Shown: positions 34,914 to 44,858 of the stretch, piece by piece
Numbering within the stretch: position 1 is the stretch's first letter
How the letters are laid out: the number at the start of each line of letters is the position of its first letter
The notes under the pieces: model-generated
Told to the model about the DNA's origin: nothing
What the model saw: the letters and a program-made list of their open reading frames with translations, nothing else
Database searches by the model: none
Translations under genes and position numbers: made by a program
Assembly (NCBI RefSeq): GCF_031128465.2
Contig: NZ_CP155618.1
Location: forward strand, 4,144,501 to 4,208,500
Direction of reading: 5' to 3'
Length of the DNA stretch: 64,000 nt
Source of the DNA: Mariniflexile litorale
GTDB taxonomy: Bacteria > Bacteroidota > Bacteroidia > Flavobacteriales > Flavobacteriaceae

Positions 34914-35172
34914 AAATAATTTAATTAAGTTTTATGAGTTTTTCAAAACATGCTAATATACGGATTTCAATAGTTATGATACCCCTTATATATCATATTT
35001 TCGTGTTTTTTATTAACAATTATGCATGCTTTTTTCGTTAATAAATATGCAGTGTAAAATTTTGATTTTATAAAGATTTTTTCGTCTATTAGCAACTTTC
35101 ACACATTTTAAGGTATAGTTTTTGCCGTTAGTAAAATGTTTTAGTATTTTTAATGCAGAAAGGAAACTAACT

Positions 35173-37719
35173 ATGGATGATAATTTTTCCCCAAGAGTAA
35201 AAGATGTAATTGCTTTTAGCAAAGAAGAAGCACTACGATTAGGTCACGATTTTATTGGGACGGAACACTTAATGCTTGGCCTTTTACGTGATGGTGATGG
35301 TAAGGCGATAAATATTTTAAATGCGTTGGATATAGATTTAAATCATCTGAGACGCAAAGTAGAGATCTTAAGTCCTGCTAACCCGAATATTTTGACAGGT
35401 TCAAACAAAAAAATGAACCTACACCTTACTAGGCAGGCAGAGCGCGCTTTAAAGACAACGTTTTTAGAAGCAAAGCTATTTCAAAGCACCTCTATAAATA
35501 CAGCTCACTTATTGCTTTGTATTTTAAGGAATGAAAACGACCCTACTACCAAGCTTTTAAATAAGCTTAAAGTTGATTACGATAATGTTAAAGAACAATT
35601 TAAACTTATGATAACAAACGATAGCGACTATATAGAACCAAAAGCAGAATCTTTTCAAGATGATGACTCTCATATTGAAGACGATGCATCAAAAGATATT
35701 TTTAATTCACCCGCAAGTAAAACAAACAAAAAATCTAAAACCCCTGTTTTAGATAATTTTGGTCGCGACTTAACTGCCATGGCAGAAGAAGGCAAACTAG
35801 ACCCTGTGGTAGGTAGAGAAAAAGAAATTGAACGCGTCTCACAAATTTTAAGTAGAAGAAAGAAAAACAATCCATTATTAATTGGGGAACCAGGGGTTGG
35901 TAAATCGGCCATTGCCGAGGGTTTAGCCCTTCGCATTGTAAAAAGAAAAGTATCTAGAATTCTTTTCGGAAAACGTGTTGTTACTTTAGATTTAGCAAGT
36001 TTAGTAGCTGGAACTAAATACAGAGGACAGTTTGAAGAGCGCATGAAAGCGGTTATGAATGAACTTGAAAAAAATGACGATGTTATTTTGTTTATTGACG
36101 AAATTCACACCATTGTTGGAGCTGGTGGCGCTACTGGAAGTTTAGATGCTTCCAATATGTTTAAACCCGCTTTGGCTCGTGGCGAAATTCAATGTATTGG
36201 TGCTACAACCTTAGATGAATACCGCCAATATATTGAAAAAGATGGTGCCCTAGAACGTCGTTTCCAAAAAGTAATTGTGGAACCAACTACGGTTGAGGAA
36301 ACCATTGAAATTCTTAACAATATTAAAGCCAAATACGAAGAACACCATAATGTGGAATACACACCCCAAGCTATTGAAGCTTGCGTAAAATTAACGAGTC
36401 GTTATATGACTGAGCGTTTTTTACCTGACAAGGCTATTGATGCTTTAGATGAAGCGGGATCGCGTGTTCATATTACTAATATTGAGGTGCCAAAACAAAT
36501 TATTGAGCTGGAAAAACAACTTGAAATCGTAAAAGAATCAAAAAACTCCGTTGTTAAAAAGCAAAAATATGAAGAAGCAGCTAAACTTAGAGATGACGAA
36601 AAACGTCTTGAAAAAGAATTAGCAATTGCTCAAGAAAAATGGGACGAAGACACGAAACAACATCGTGAAATTGTTACTGAAGATAATGTTGCCGATGTGG
36701 TTTCGATGATGACTGGCATCCCTGTAAACAGAATTGCTCAAACTGAAATTAATAAATTAGCCGAATTACCTGAACTTATAAAAGGTAAAGTGATTGGTCA
36801 AGACGATGCCGTTGCCAAGGTTGTTAAAGCCATACAACGTAACCGTGCTGGACTTAAAGACCCAAATAAACCCATTGGTTCGTTTATATTTTTAGGACAA
36901 ACTGGTGTTGGGAAAACACAATTAGCTAAAGTATTGTCTCGTGAATTATTTGATAGTGAAGATTCGCTTGTAAGAATTGACATGAGTGAATATATGGAGA
37001 AATTTGCTATATCTAGATTAGTTGGAGCGCCTCCAGGATACGTTGGTTACGAAGAAGGCGGACAATTAACCGAAAAAGTAAGACGCAAACCTTATGCTGT
37101 TATTCTTTTAGATGAAATTGAAAAAGCACATCCAGATGTATTTAACATGCTCCTACAAGTGCTGGACGATGGCTATTTAACCGATAGTTTAGGTCGAAAA
37201 ATAGACTTTAGAAACACCATCATCATCATGACATCTAATATTGGAGCTCGTAAGCTTAAAGATTTTGGAATGGGTATTGGTTTTGGAACTGCCTCGCAAA
37301 AAGCACAAGAAGATGCTAATACCAAAAGCGTTATTGAAAATGCTTTGAAAAAATCATTCGCACCAGAGTTTTTAAATAGAATTGACGATGTAGTGGTTTT
37401 TAATCCTTTAGAAAAAGAAGACATCAATAAAATTATCGATATTGAACTTGGTAAACTTCTTTTAAGAATTAAAGATTTAGGATATCATTTAAAATTGAGT
37501 GATAAAGCCAAAGATTATATTGCCGATAAAGGTTTTGATAAGCAATATGGTGCACGCCCTTTAAAACGAGCTATTCAAAAATACGTTGAAGACGCTCTGG
37601 CAGAAGAAATTATTACTTCTCATGTTAAAGAAGGAGACAGTATTAATATTGATTTAGATGAAACAGCTCAGGAACTCAATATTAGTATTGATAAGGCTGA
37701 AAAACCTGCTGAATCTTAA
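35173..37719 (+). CDS. clpC: ATP-dependent Clp protease ATP-binding subunit ClpC
   Basis: An 848-residue AAA+ unfoldase. The start at 35173 (MDDNFSPRVKDVI) is chosen by family alignment over an upstream ATG. Two Clp_N repeats come first (about 1-150). AAA-1 has Walker A GEPGVGKSA and Walker B ILFIDEIHT. A UVR/coiled region with KYEEAAKLRDDEKRLE marks it as ClpC rather than ClpA or ClpB. AAA-2 has GQTGVGKTQL and VILLDEIEKAH. It unfolds proteins for ClpP. It is transcribed divergently from gyrA across a 259-base gap and has its own terminator. Confidence 0.95.
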   Translation: MDDNFSPRVKDVIAFSKEEALRLGHDFIGTEHLMLGLLRDGDGKAINILNALDIDLNHLRRKVEILSPANPNILTGSNKKMNLHLTRQAERALKTTFLEAKLFQSTSINTAHLLLCILRNENDPTTKLLNKLKVDYDNVKEQFKLMITNDSDYIEPKAESFQDDDSHIEDDASKDIFNSPASKTNKKSKTPVLDNFGRDLTAMAEEGKLDPVVGREKEIERVSQILSRRKKNNPLLIGEPGVGKSAIAEGLALRIVKRKVSRILFGKRVVTLDLASLVAGTKYRGQFEERMKAVMNELEKNDDVILFIDEIHTIVGAGGATGSLDASNMFKPALARGEIQCIGATTLDEYRQYIEKDGALERRFQKVIVEPTTVEETIEILNNIKAKYEEHHNVEYTPQAIEACVKLTSRYMTERFLPDKAIDALDEAGSRVHITNIEVPKQIIELEKQLEIVKESKNSVVKKQKYEEAAKLRDDEKRLEKELAIAQEKWDEDTKQHREIVTEDNVADVVSMMTGIPVNRIAQTEINKLAELPELIKGKVIGQDDAVAKVVKAIQRNRAGLKDPNKPIGSFIFLGQTGVGKTQLAKVLSRELFDSEDSLVRIDMSEYMEKFAISRLVGAPPGYVGYEEGGQLTEKVRRKPYAVILLDEIEKAHPDVFNMLLQVLDDGYLTDSLGRKIDFRNTIIIMTSNIGARKLKDFGMGIGFGTASQKAQEDANTKSVIENALKKSFAPEFLNRIDDVVVFNPLEKEDINKIIDIELGKLLLRIKDLGYHLKLSDKAKDYIADKGFDKQYGARPLKRAIQKYVEDALAEEIITSHVKEGDSINIDLDETAQELNISIDKAEKPAES

Positions 37720-37736
37720 ACAAGATATTTATAAAT

Positions 37737-37770
37737 AAAAAAACTCGAAAAGTTATTTTCGAGTTTTTTT
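37737..37770. terminator. Terminator of clpC
   Basis: AAAAAAACTCGAAAA and TTTTCGAGTTTTTTT form a perfect 15-bp stem with the loop GTTA, 17 bases past the clpC stop. Confidence 0.9.
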
Positions 37771-37923
37771 ATGCCTTTATTTTTTAACTTTTTTATTAAG
37801 ATTAATTGCGAGGTTTAGGCACCTGTGATTAGCTAATACAAAAAGCACAGAAAATACTTGGGATTTTGGTACGTAGGAGACTAGAACTAGCAATTAATTT
37901 TATACCACATTGTACGCCAGGTT

Positions 37924-38487
37924 TTATTTAGTTAAATTTTCTATACACTTCTCTCTTATTCGCCAGATTTGATTAAAATCAATTTCCGAGTTGCCCTCTT
38001 TCAACCATTTTTTTATAAACCCCTTGTGATAATTAACTTTAAATTTTGAAACTTGTTCTGGTTTAATTTTTTTTTCTTGAATTATATCTTTTTCAATTTT
38101 TTGAAATTCGGATTTCTTTGTTGTTAAATCTATTCGATTGCCATTAATCTTTAAATAACAATGTGCCTCTGGAATAAAATCAATAGAGTTATTGGTTAAT
38201 TCAGTTCCGATTTCCGGGGTATTCAATTCGTTCATTCGATAAATTCCGAGAATCAAGTCAATATTCGGAATATTATTTAAATCAGCAATCCTTTTTAAGA
38301 CAGCGTGTTTTGAGCTACAAGTTCCTTTCTTTTCGGATAAAACTAATCCAAGTTCAGTCCGATTTTTATTCCGTCCGTATGGTAAATTTTTAATGAATTC
38401 AGTTAATTCATTCCACGAATTTATTCCGTTGCCTTTTGCAAGTTTAGTCAGTTCGTCATTTGATGATAATTTGTAATCTGTGTTCAT
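37924..38487 (-). CDS. Transglutaminase-like cysteine protein, 187 residues
   Basis: A soluble protein with a probable Cys-His-Asp triad: Cys57 in KKGTCSSKHAVL, His109 in PEAHCYLKING, and Asp120 in NRIDLT. This order and spacing are those of the transglutaminase-like superfamily, whose bacterial members are often peptidases or amidases. The substrate is unknown. It lies downstream of the Lrp regulator gene on the same strand, 21 bases apart, so they may share a transcript. The more biased AT content and style resemble accessory genes. Confidence 0.7.
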   Translation of the reverse strand: MNTDYKLSSNDELTKLAKGNGINSWNELTEFIKNLPYGRNKNRTELGLVLSEKKGTCSSKHAVLKRIADLNNIPNIDLILGIYRMNELNTPEIGTELTNNSIDFIPEAHCYLKINGNRIDLTTKKSEFQKIEKDIIQEKKIKPEQVSKFKVNYHKGFIKKWLKEGNSEIDFNQIWRIREKCIENLTK

Positions 38488-38508
38488 TACTTAATTTTCA
38501 TAAAACTA

Positions 38509-38994
38509 TTAAATAGGCACGGAATATGAATTTTTAATTTCTCCCATAACAAAGGTGCTATGAGCACTTCCTATATTTTGCAAGCTTCCTAAATGATTTA
38601 AAACAAAATTCTGATAGGACTTCATATCACTCACCATTATTTTTAGAAAAAAATCATAATCTCCCGAAATATTATAACATTCGGTGACTTCTTCTAACAA
38701 AAGAATATCTTTTACAAATTGATTCCCTATCTCTCTCGTATGCTCCTTCAACCGAATATTACAGAAAACCATCAAGCCTCTGTTTAACTTTTCTGCATCT
38801 AAAACAGCAATATAATTTTTAATATAGCCTCCTTTTTCTAACTTCTTTATACGTTCAAAAACTGGTGTTGTTGATAAATTAACCTTAGATGCTAACTCTT
38901 TAGTTGTTAAGTTAGACTTCGCTTGTAGCAATTTCAAGATCCGTATGTCAATTTCATCTAATGGTGGTACAGAATTTTTTTCTAACAAGCTCAT
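38509..38994 (-). CDS. Lrp/AsnC family transcriptional regulator
   Basis: A 161-residue regulator with an N-terminal HTH (about 15-65, IDIRILKLLQAKSNLTTKEL followed by TTPVFERIKKLEKGGYI) and a C-terminal RAM ligand-binding domain (about 80-155, VTECYNISGDYDFFLKI). These proteins sense amino acids and form octamers. It is transcribed divergently from metE across 134 bases, so control of metE by methionine or a related amino acid is a natural hypothesis. Confidence 0.92.
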   Translation of the reverse strand: MSLLEKNSVPPLDEIDIRILKLLQAKSNLTTKELASKVNLSTTPVFERIKKLEKGGYIKNYIAVLDAEKLNRGLMVFCNIRLKEHTREIGNQFVKDILLLEEVTECYNISGDYDFFLKIMVSDMKSYQNFVLNHLGSLQNIGSAHSTFVMGEIKNSYSVPI

Positions 38995-39094
38995 ATTTTA
39001 TTCACTACAAAAGATTATTAATCTTTAATTATATTCAAAATTAGTAAATAGACCCAAATAAATAGCAATATTATAATATTTTATTCTTTAAATA

Positions 39095-39102
39095 TAACTT
39101 TG
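39095..39102 (+). promoter_or_regulatory. -7 box TAACTTTG upstream of metE
   Basis: Matches TAnnTTTG and lies 27 bases before the metE start codon. No good TTG -33 is seen at 19-23 bases, which fits a promoter that needs an activator such as the divergent Lrp protein (inference). Confidence 0.45.
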
Positions 39103-39128
39103 AACAGATATTAAACCTATAAAATATT

Positions 39129-41432
39129 ATGAAAACTACCATTTTAGGGTATCCAAGAATTGGAAGCCAACGCGAATTAAAAAAGGCATGTGAAGCCTTT
39201 TGGTCTGGAAAAACAGATAAAGATGAGTTATTAAAAATAGCTTCAGAATTAAAAAAACAAAATTGGAAACAACAACAGCACCTTGGAATTGATTTAATTC
39301 CTTCCAACGATTTTTCGTTTTACGACCAAGTTTTAGATGCCTCATTAACCTTTGGATGCATTCCCAAACGTTATCAAGATTTTGATAAAAACAATTTTCT
39401 AGAATTATACTTCGCTATGGCAAGAGGACATCAAAAAGACAACAAAGATGTTACCGCTATGGAAATGACCAAATGGTTTGATACCAACTACCATTATATA
39501 GTACCTGAATTTGAAAAAAACCAACACTTTGAATTCTTTTCTAAAAAAGTTGTAGAAGAATATAAAGAAGCCTTGGCTTTAGGTATTAAAACAAAACCCG
39601 TATTAATGGGTCCTGTAACGTTTTTACTATTAGGAAAAGAAAAAGAAACGGGGTTTCATAAACTTGATTTATTAGATAAATTACTTCCTGTTTATTATGA
39701 AATTATAACAGAATTAACAAATTTAGATGTTGAATACATCCAATTTGACGAACCTTGTTTGGCACTTAATCTTTCACAAAAAGAAAGAGAAGCTATAACG
39801 ACTACTTACAAAACATTTCATACTAAGTTCCCAAAGTTAAAAATATATCTAGCCAATTATTTTGACTGTTACGGCGAAAATTTAGACATGGCACTTCAAC
39901 TTCCTGTAGACACATTGCATTTAGATTTAGTTAGATGTCCATCACAACTAGACGATATTCTACAATCTAAACATTACAATCCTAAAACAAAATTAGCACT
40001 AGGGCTTATAGATGGCAGAAACATTTGGAAGAACGATTTTGAAGCCTCTTTAAAAATCATTAAAAAAGTAACTAATACAATCAATCCTGAAAACTTATGG
40101 ATTTCAGCATCATGTTCGCTGTTACATACCCCGTACGATTTAGATTTAGAAATCAATTTACCAAACGAAATAAAACAATGGCTCGCCTTTGCAAAACAAA
40201 AGTTAGAGGAGATAACCACACTAAAAGCGCTTTCTTCTTCTGACAATGAAAGTTATCTTTCGCTTTTTGAAGAAAACAAACTAGCCAATCTAACACGTAA
40301 AAACTCCAAACTCATTCATAACCAACTGGTAAAAGAGCGTATATCTAATCTTAAAGATGCCGATAGCCGTCGAGAAAACAATTTTTCAATTAGGCAAGCC
40401 ACTCAAAAAGCAGCATTAAACTTACCTTTATACCCCACCACAACTATTGGATCTTTTCCACAAACCAAAGAAGTTCGAAGCTGGCGTTTAAACCATAAAA
40501 AAGGTATTTTGTCCCAAGAAGAATACAATGCTTTAATTGCTAAAGAAATAGAAGATTCCATTCGTTTTCAAGAAGATATTGGTCTTGACGTATTGGTTCA
40601 TGGTGAATTTGAACGTAATGACATGGTTGAATATTTTGGCGAAAAACTAAACGGATTTGCTTTTAGCGCCTATGGTTGGGTGCAAAGCTACGGGAGCCGC
40701 TGTGTAAAACCTCCTATTTTATTTGGTGATGTATCTCGCGAAAAACCAATGACGGTGGCTTGGTCTACCTATGCACAAAGCCTAACCAATATTCCTGTAA
40801 AAGGGATGTTAACGGGACCTGTTACCATATTACAATGGTCTTTTGTGAGAAACGATCAACCCAGAGCAACCACCTGTAACCAAATCGCTTTAGCTATTCG
40901 AGATGAAGTTGTTGATCTTGAAAAAAATGGTTTAAAAATAATTCAAATAGATGAACCAGCCATTCGAGAGGGTTTACCATTAAGAAAAGAAGATTGGAAC
41001 CACTACTTAAATTGGGCGGTAAAGGCATTTAGAATTTCGGCAAGTGGTGTAAAAGATGAAACCCAAATTCATACACACATGTGTTATTCTGAATTTAATG
41101 ATATTATTTCGAATATTGCCGATATGGATGCCGACGTTATAACCATTGAAACCTCACGCTCTGAAATGGAATTATTAGATGCTTTTGTAAACTTCCAATA
41201 TCCTAATGAAATTGGACCAGGGGTTTATGACATTCATTCGCCAAGAATACCTACTCTAGAAGAAATTGAAGCATTACTAATGAAAGCTAGCAATGTATTA
41301 CCCAACCAACATATTTGGGTAAATCCTGATTGCGGACTAAAAACTAGAGATTGGCCAGAAACAAAAGAAGCATTAAAAAACTTAGTTAAAGCAGCTTCCA
41401 ATTTGCGAAAAAAAGAATTGAATCTCGCTTAA
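39129..41432 (+). CDS. metE: Cobalamin-independent methionine synthase
   Basis: A 767-residue enzyme that transfers a methyl group from 5-methyltetrahydropteroyl-triglutamate to homocysteine, making methionine. The N-terminal barrel begins TTILGYPRIGSQRELKK. The C-terminal catalytic barrel (from about 425, YPTTTIGSFPQT) holds the zinc ligands His650 and Cys652 (THMCYSEF), the Glu of IETSRSEMEL and Cys735 (NPDCGLKTR). The length is normal. A divergent Lrp-type gene lies upstream and a shared terminator downstream. No SAM riboswitch could be recognised in the leader. Confidence 0.97.
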   Translation: MKTTILGYPRIGSQRELKKACEAFWSGKTDKDELLKIASELKKQNWKQQQHLGIDLIPSNDFSFYDQVLDASLTFGCIPKRYQDFDKNNFLELYFAMARGHQKDNKDVTAMEMTKWFDTNYHYIVPEFEKNQHFEFFSKKVVEEYKEALALGIKTKPVLMGPVTFLLLGKEKETGFHKLDLLDKLLPVYYEIITELTNLDVEYIQFDEPCLALNLSQKEREAITTTYKTFHTKFPKLKIYLANYFDCYGENLDMALQLPVDTLHLDLVRCPSQLDDILQSKHYNPKTKLALGLIDGRNIWKNDFEASLKIIKKVTNTINPENLWISASCSLLHTPYDLDLEINLPNEIKQWLAFAKQKLEEITTLKALSSSDNESYLSLFEENKLANLTRKNSKLIHNQLVKERISNLKDADSRRENNFSIRQATQKAALNLPLYPTTTIGSFPQTKEVRSWRLNHKKGILSQEEYNALIAKEIEDSIRFQEDIGLDVLVHGEFERNDMVEYFGEKLNGFAFSAYGWVQSYGSRCVKPPILFGDVSREKPMTVAWSTYAQSLTNIPVKGMLTGPVTILQWSFVRNDQPRATTCNQIALAIRDEVVDLEKNGLKIIQIDEPAIREGLPLRKEDWNHYLNWAVKAFRISASGVKDETQIHTHMCYSEFNDIISNIADMDADVITIETSRSEMELLDAFVNFQYPNEIGPGVYDIHSPRIPTLEEIEALLMKASNVLPNQHIWVNPDCGLKTRDWPETKEALKNLVKAASNLRKKELNLA

Positions 41433-41443
41433 TTAACATACAC

Positions 41444-41477
41444 ACCTGAACTCTTAAATTTCAATTAGAGTTCAGGT
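41444..41477. terminator. Shared terminator between metE and the convergent MFS gene
   Basis: ACCTGAACTCT (41444-41454) pairs perfectly with AGAGTTCAGGT (41467-41477), followed by T-rich DNA on the plus strand. It abuts the stop of the minus-strand gene at 41479. Confidence 0.82.
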
Positions 41478-41478
41478 T

Positions 41479-42777
41479 TTATTCTTCTTTAGGTACTCGA
41501 AATAGCAAAAGAATTCCAGCTAAAAAGAATACAAACAGGAATAAAATACCATTTCGCATACTACCAGTAATTTGGTCAATGGAAGCAAAAATGACCATCC
41601 CTATAACAATACCAATTTTTTCAGCAACGTCATAAAAACTAAAATACGATGTTGTATCATCAGTTTCTGGTAAAAACTTAGAGTAAGTCGATCTTGCCAA
41701 AGCTTGAATACCTCCCATAACTAAACCAACCATAGACGCTGCTATGTAAAATTGCACAGGTGTTTCCATAAAATAGGCATAGAAACACAAACACATCCAA
41801 ATAGAATTAACAAAAATCAATGTTTTTATGTTTCCAAATTTATCGGACGCTTTGGATGTTAAAATGGCTCCAACTATGGCAACTAACTGTATAATTAATA
41901 TACTAACTATAAGTCCTGTTGTTTTTTCACCACTATCCCCCCATGCTATTTCTTCTTCACCAAAATAAACAGCAACCAACATAATGGTTTGAACCGCCAT
42001 ACTAAATACAAAAAAAGCATACAAATAACGTTTCAATCTCAAATTTTGCTTAAGCTGTAACCAAACCAGTCGTAATTCTTTTAGTCCGTTAAAAACAACA
42101 GCCGTTGTTACTTTATGCCCTGAAGATGTGCCTTTAGGTAAAAAATAAAAAGAGTACTGACTAAACAATGCCCACCATACCCCTACTGTGATAAAAGAAT
42201 AACGCATCATTTGCATCTTAGCAGCTCCATCATCTTGAGTCATCACCATAGCCAAATTAACTATAAGTAAAATAACGCTTCCTGCGTATCCCAACGAAAA
42301 CCCTTTAGCACTTACTTCATCTTGTTGCTCTGGAAATGCAATATCAGGCAAATAGGAATTGTAAAAAACCAAACTCCCCCAGTAACCAATTAAACCCATA
42401 AAATAAAAAACCAAGCTTATATGAATTCTATCTGGTGTAATATCAAACCAATATAAACCGATACAACCTATGCTACCCACGTAACAAAAGAATTTCAAAA
42501 AGTTCTTTTTATTCCCTACATAATCAGCAATACCTGATAATATGGGTGATGTAATAGCTACTACCAAAAAAGTAAAAGCAGTTACAAACGTTATCAATGC
42601 CGTACTTTTAAACTCCATACCAAAGGCATGAACCTCTTTTATTTCACTTAAAAATAACGCTGAATAAAATATGGGGAATATAGAGGAGGCAATGGTTAAA
42701 GTATAAACAGAGTTTGCCCAATCATAAAATGCCCATGCATTAAGAAGTTTTTTGCTTCCTTTTTCTAATAGTGCCAT
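41479..42777 (-). CDS. MFS transporter, UMF1/Atg22-like family
   Basis: A 432-residue inner-membrane protein with about 12 helices. The opening KLLNAWAFYDWANSVYTLTI is the hallmark of the UMF1 (Atg22-like) group. LARSTYSKFLPE and SFYDVAEKIGIVIG are also typical. Fungal relatives export amino acids from vacuoles; the bacterial substrate is unknown. The start codon lies 8 bases after a hairpin terminator of the upstream protease gene, so it probably has little read-through or is attenuated. Confidence 0.85.
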   Translation of the reverse strand: MALLEKGSKKLLNAWAFYDWANSVYTLTIASSIFPIFYSALFLSEIKEVHAFGMEFKSTALITFVTAFTFLVVAITSPILSGIADYVGNKKNFLKFFCYVGSIGCIGLYWFDITPDRIHISLVFYFMGLIGYWGSLVFYNSYLPDIAFPEQQDEVSAKGFSLGYAGSVILLIVNLAMVMTQDDGAAKMQMMRYSFITVGVWWALFSQYSFYFLPKGTSSGHKVTTAVVFNGLKELRLVWLQLKQNLRLKRYLYAFFVFSMAVQTIMLVAVYFGEEEIAWGDSGEKTTGLIVSILIIQLVAIVGAILTSKASDKFGNIKTLIFVNSIWMCLCFYAYFMETPVQFYIAASMVGLVMGGIQALARSTYSKFLPETDDTTSYFSFYDVAEKIGIVIGMVIFASIDQITGSMRNGILFLFVFFLAGILLLFRVPKEE

Positions 42778-42784
42778 AAATAAA

Positions 42785-42808
42785 AAGCTGCTCTTTTATG
42801 AGCAGCTT
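42785..42808 (-). terminator. Hairpin between M48 protease gene and MFS gene
   Basis: AAGCTGCTC (42785-42793) pairs with GAGCAGCTT (42800-42808). On the minus strand it is followed by TTTTTATTT and then directly by the MFS start codon. It should end the protease transcript. Confidence 0.82.
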
Positions 42809-42849
42809 CAAAGAAAGTAAAAATTTTTTAATTCTGTCTTAACTAAATA

Positions 42850-43665
42850 TTATTTGAATGAAGTCACCCCAAATTTAGCGGCTTCTTTTCTAGCCTCTGG
42901 TGCTAAATTAGTAAGATTAGCTATTCTAGAATCGTTTGACGGGTGTGTACTTAATAATTCTGGTGGTGCTTGACCTCCACTATTTGCACTCATACGTTTC
43001 CAAAGTTCAGCAGCTTCTTCTGGGTTATAACCAGCAATCGCCATTAAATACAATCCAATTTTATCGGCTTCAGTTTCATGAGCTCTACTGAAAGGTAACA
43101 TCAACCCTACTTCAGAACCAACACCATAATATTGATTAAAAGCATTTCTAGATTGCTCATCTTTAATAGCTACATTTCCTGCAATAGCAACGCCTTGCTG
43201 TACGTAAGCAGCACTCATACGTTGTTGACCGTGATTAGCTAAAGCATGAGCCACCTCATGCCCCATAACCGCCGCTAAACCTGCTTCATTTTTTGTAATT
43301 GGTAAAATACCCGTATAAACCACTATTTTTCCACCTGGCATACACCAAGCATTAACAGTCGCATCATTAACTAAATTATACTCCCATTTGTAATCATTTA
43401 AATAACCTACATGTCCATTGGCAGTTAGCCAACGCTCGGCAGCTACGGCAATTTTTTGACCTACATTGGTTACCATTTTTGCATCTGAAGTACCAGTAAC
43501 AACCTTGTTCTCAGATAAAAATTGGTCATATTGAGCAAAAGCTGTTGGAAATAATTGAGAATTTGGCACCAATGCCATTGTTTTTTTCCCTGTGAAAGGG
43601 TTTGTTGCACACGAAACTATTAAAACTATAGTTCCTAATATTATAAATGCATTTTTCAGTTTCAT
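42850..43665 (-). CDS. M48-family metalloprotease lipoprotein (LoiP/BepA-like)
   Basis: A 271-residue zinc protease. The N-terminus (IILGTIVLIVSC) is a lipoprotein signal with Cys19. The zinc motif is HEVAH (His136, Glu137, His140), and the third ligand lies in HETEADKIG. The extracellular part probably faces the periplasm from the outer membrane. Relatives such as YcaL, LoiP and BepA degrade misassembled outer-membrane proteins. The gene ends in its own terminator. Confidence 0.9.
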   Translation of the reverse strand: MKLKNAFIILGTIVLIVSCATNPFTGKKTMALVPNSQLFPTAFAQYDQFLSENKVVTGTSDAKMVTNVGQKIAVAAERWLTANGHVGYLNDYKWEYNLVNDATVNAWCMPGGKIVVYTGILPITKNEAGLAAVMGHEVAHALANHGQQRMSAAYVQQGVAIAGNVAIKDEQSRNAFNQYYGVGSEVGLMLPFSRAHETEADKIGLYLMAIAGYNPEEAAELWKRMSANSGGQAPPELLSTHPSNDSRIANLTNLAPEARKEAAKFGVTSFK

Positions 43666-43801
43666 CTTTATTGTTTTAATTATTCAATAAAAGTACAAAA
43701 TTGCACCTTTAAGTTTTTATACAATTTTATTTTTATTTTTTATAATTACTTTTTCAAAATGTTATGTATCCTATTTAATTTCGACCTATTAAAAAAAGAC
43801 A

Positions 43802-44272
43802 ATGAAGAAATTAATGATTTTCTGCATCACCTTAGTACTATTTAATTGCAATAGTAATGCCCAAAAAGAAAAGAAAACGTCATTTAAAGTATCAAAAACA
43901 GATGCTGAATGGAAAGCTGAATTATCGGAAATAGAATATAATGTCCTGAGAAAAGCAGGAACAGAACGTGCTTTTTCTAGTCCACTAAATAAAAACTCAA
44001 AAAAAGGAACTTATGTATGTGCTGCTTGTGGCACGCCACTATTCAAAAGTGAACATAAATTTGACTCTGGTACGGGATGGCCTAGTTTTGACAGAGAAAT
44101 AAAGGGTAATGTTGCTTTTGGCAAAGATAGTGATTTAGGTTATTCTCGGGATGAAGAGCATTGTGCCACCTGTGGCGGTCACTTAGGACATGTTTTTAAT
44201 GATGGTCCTAAAAATACTACCGGAAAAAGACATTGTATAAATGGTGCCGCACTTAAATTTATTTCTGAATAA
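43802..44272 (+). CDS. msrB: Peptide-methionine (R)-S-oxide reductase, exported
   Basis: A 156-residue MsrB that reduces methionine-R-sulfoxide in proteins. Zinc ligands are Cys73/Cys76 (CAACG) and Cys121/Cys124 (CATCG). The catalytic Cys145 is in GKRHCINGAAL. The N-terminus (LMIFCITLVLFNC) is a lipoprotein or secretion signal, so it repairs envelope proteins. It is followed after 21 bases by the DinB-like gene on the same strand. Confidence 0.95.
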   Translation: MKKLMIFCITLVLFNCNSNAQKEKKTSFKVSKTDAEWKAELSEIEYNVLRKAGTERAFSSPLNKNSKKGTYVCAACGTPLFKSEHKFDSGTGWPSFDREIKGNVAFGKDSDLGYSRDEEHCATCGGHLGHVFNDGPKNTTGKRHCINGAALKFISE

Positions 44273-44293
44273 ATAAATGAATACCTTTACTAT

Positions 44294-44845
44294 ATGGAAA
44301 GCTATTTAGTAAGTGTTGTTAAGCAATTTGAATATTATAAAAGTTTAGGCGATAAAACTTTTAATCAATTAACTTTTGAAGAAATACAATGGCAAAGTAA
44401 TGAAGCTTCAAACTCCATTTCGGTTATTGTAAAACATATTATAGGTAACATGTCAAGCCGTTGGACTCATTTTTTAACCGAAGATGGAGAAAAATCTTGG
44501 CGTAATCGCGACGCAGAATTTGAAGATACCTACACTTCCAAAGAAGATTTAATAGCTTCATGGGAAAGTGGATGGTTTTGTTTATTTAGTGCTTTAAAAT
44601 CTTTGGAAAAAAAAGATTTAGAGCGCATAATTTACATTAGAAATGAAGGACATACTGTTATTGAAGCCATTAACAGGCAATTAGCACATTACCCCTACCA
44701 TATTGGACAAATCGTATTTTTAGGAAAGCTTTTAAAAGATGAACAGTGGTTATCGTTATCAATTCCTAAAGGAAATTCTTCAAAATACAATGAAGATAAA
44801 TTTAATAAAGAAAAAGGCCGACGCCATTTTACGGATGATTTGTGA
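44294..44845 (+). CDS. DinB-like protein (DUF1572)
   Basis: A 183-residue helical protein with the DUF1572/DinB four-helix fold. Metal-binding His residues are in ISVIVKHIIGNMSSRWTHFL and in AHYPYHIGQIVFLGK. DinB-fold proteins include metal-dependent thiol transferases; the substrate here is unknown. It lies just after msrB and may be co-transcribed. An octamer repeat tract follows the stop. Confidence 0.85.
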   Translation: MESYLVSVVKQFEYYKSLGDKTFNQLTFEEIQWQSNEASNSISVIVKHIIGNMSSRWTHFLTEDGEKSWRNRDAEFEDTYTSKEDLIASWESGWFCLFSALKSLEKKDLERIIYIRNEGHTVIEAINRQLAHYPYHIGQIVFLGKLLKDEQWLSLSIPKGNSSKYNEDKFNKEKGRRHFTDDL

Positions 44846-44858
44846 TGATTATTTAGAG

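Noticed and set aside
39003-39128. SAM riboswitch upstream of metE
   Set aside because: The leader is short and AT-rich, with none of the conserved SAM-I or SAM-II core I could recognise.
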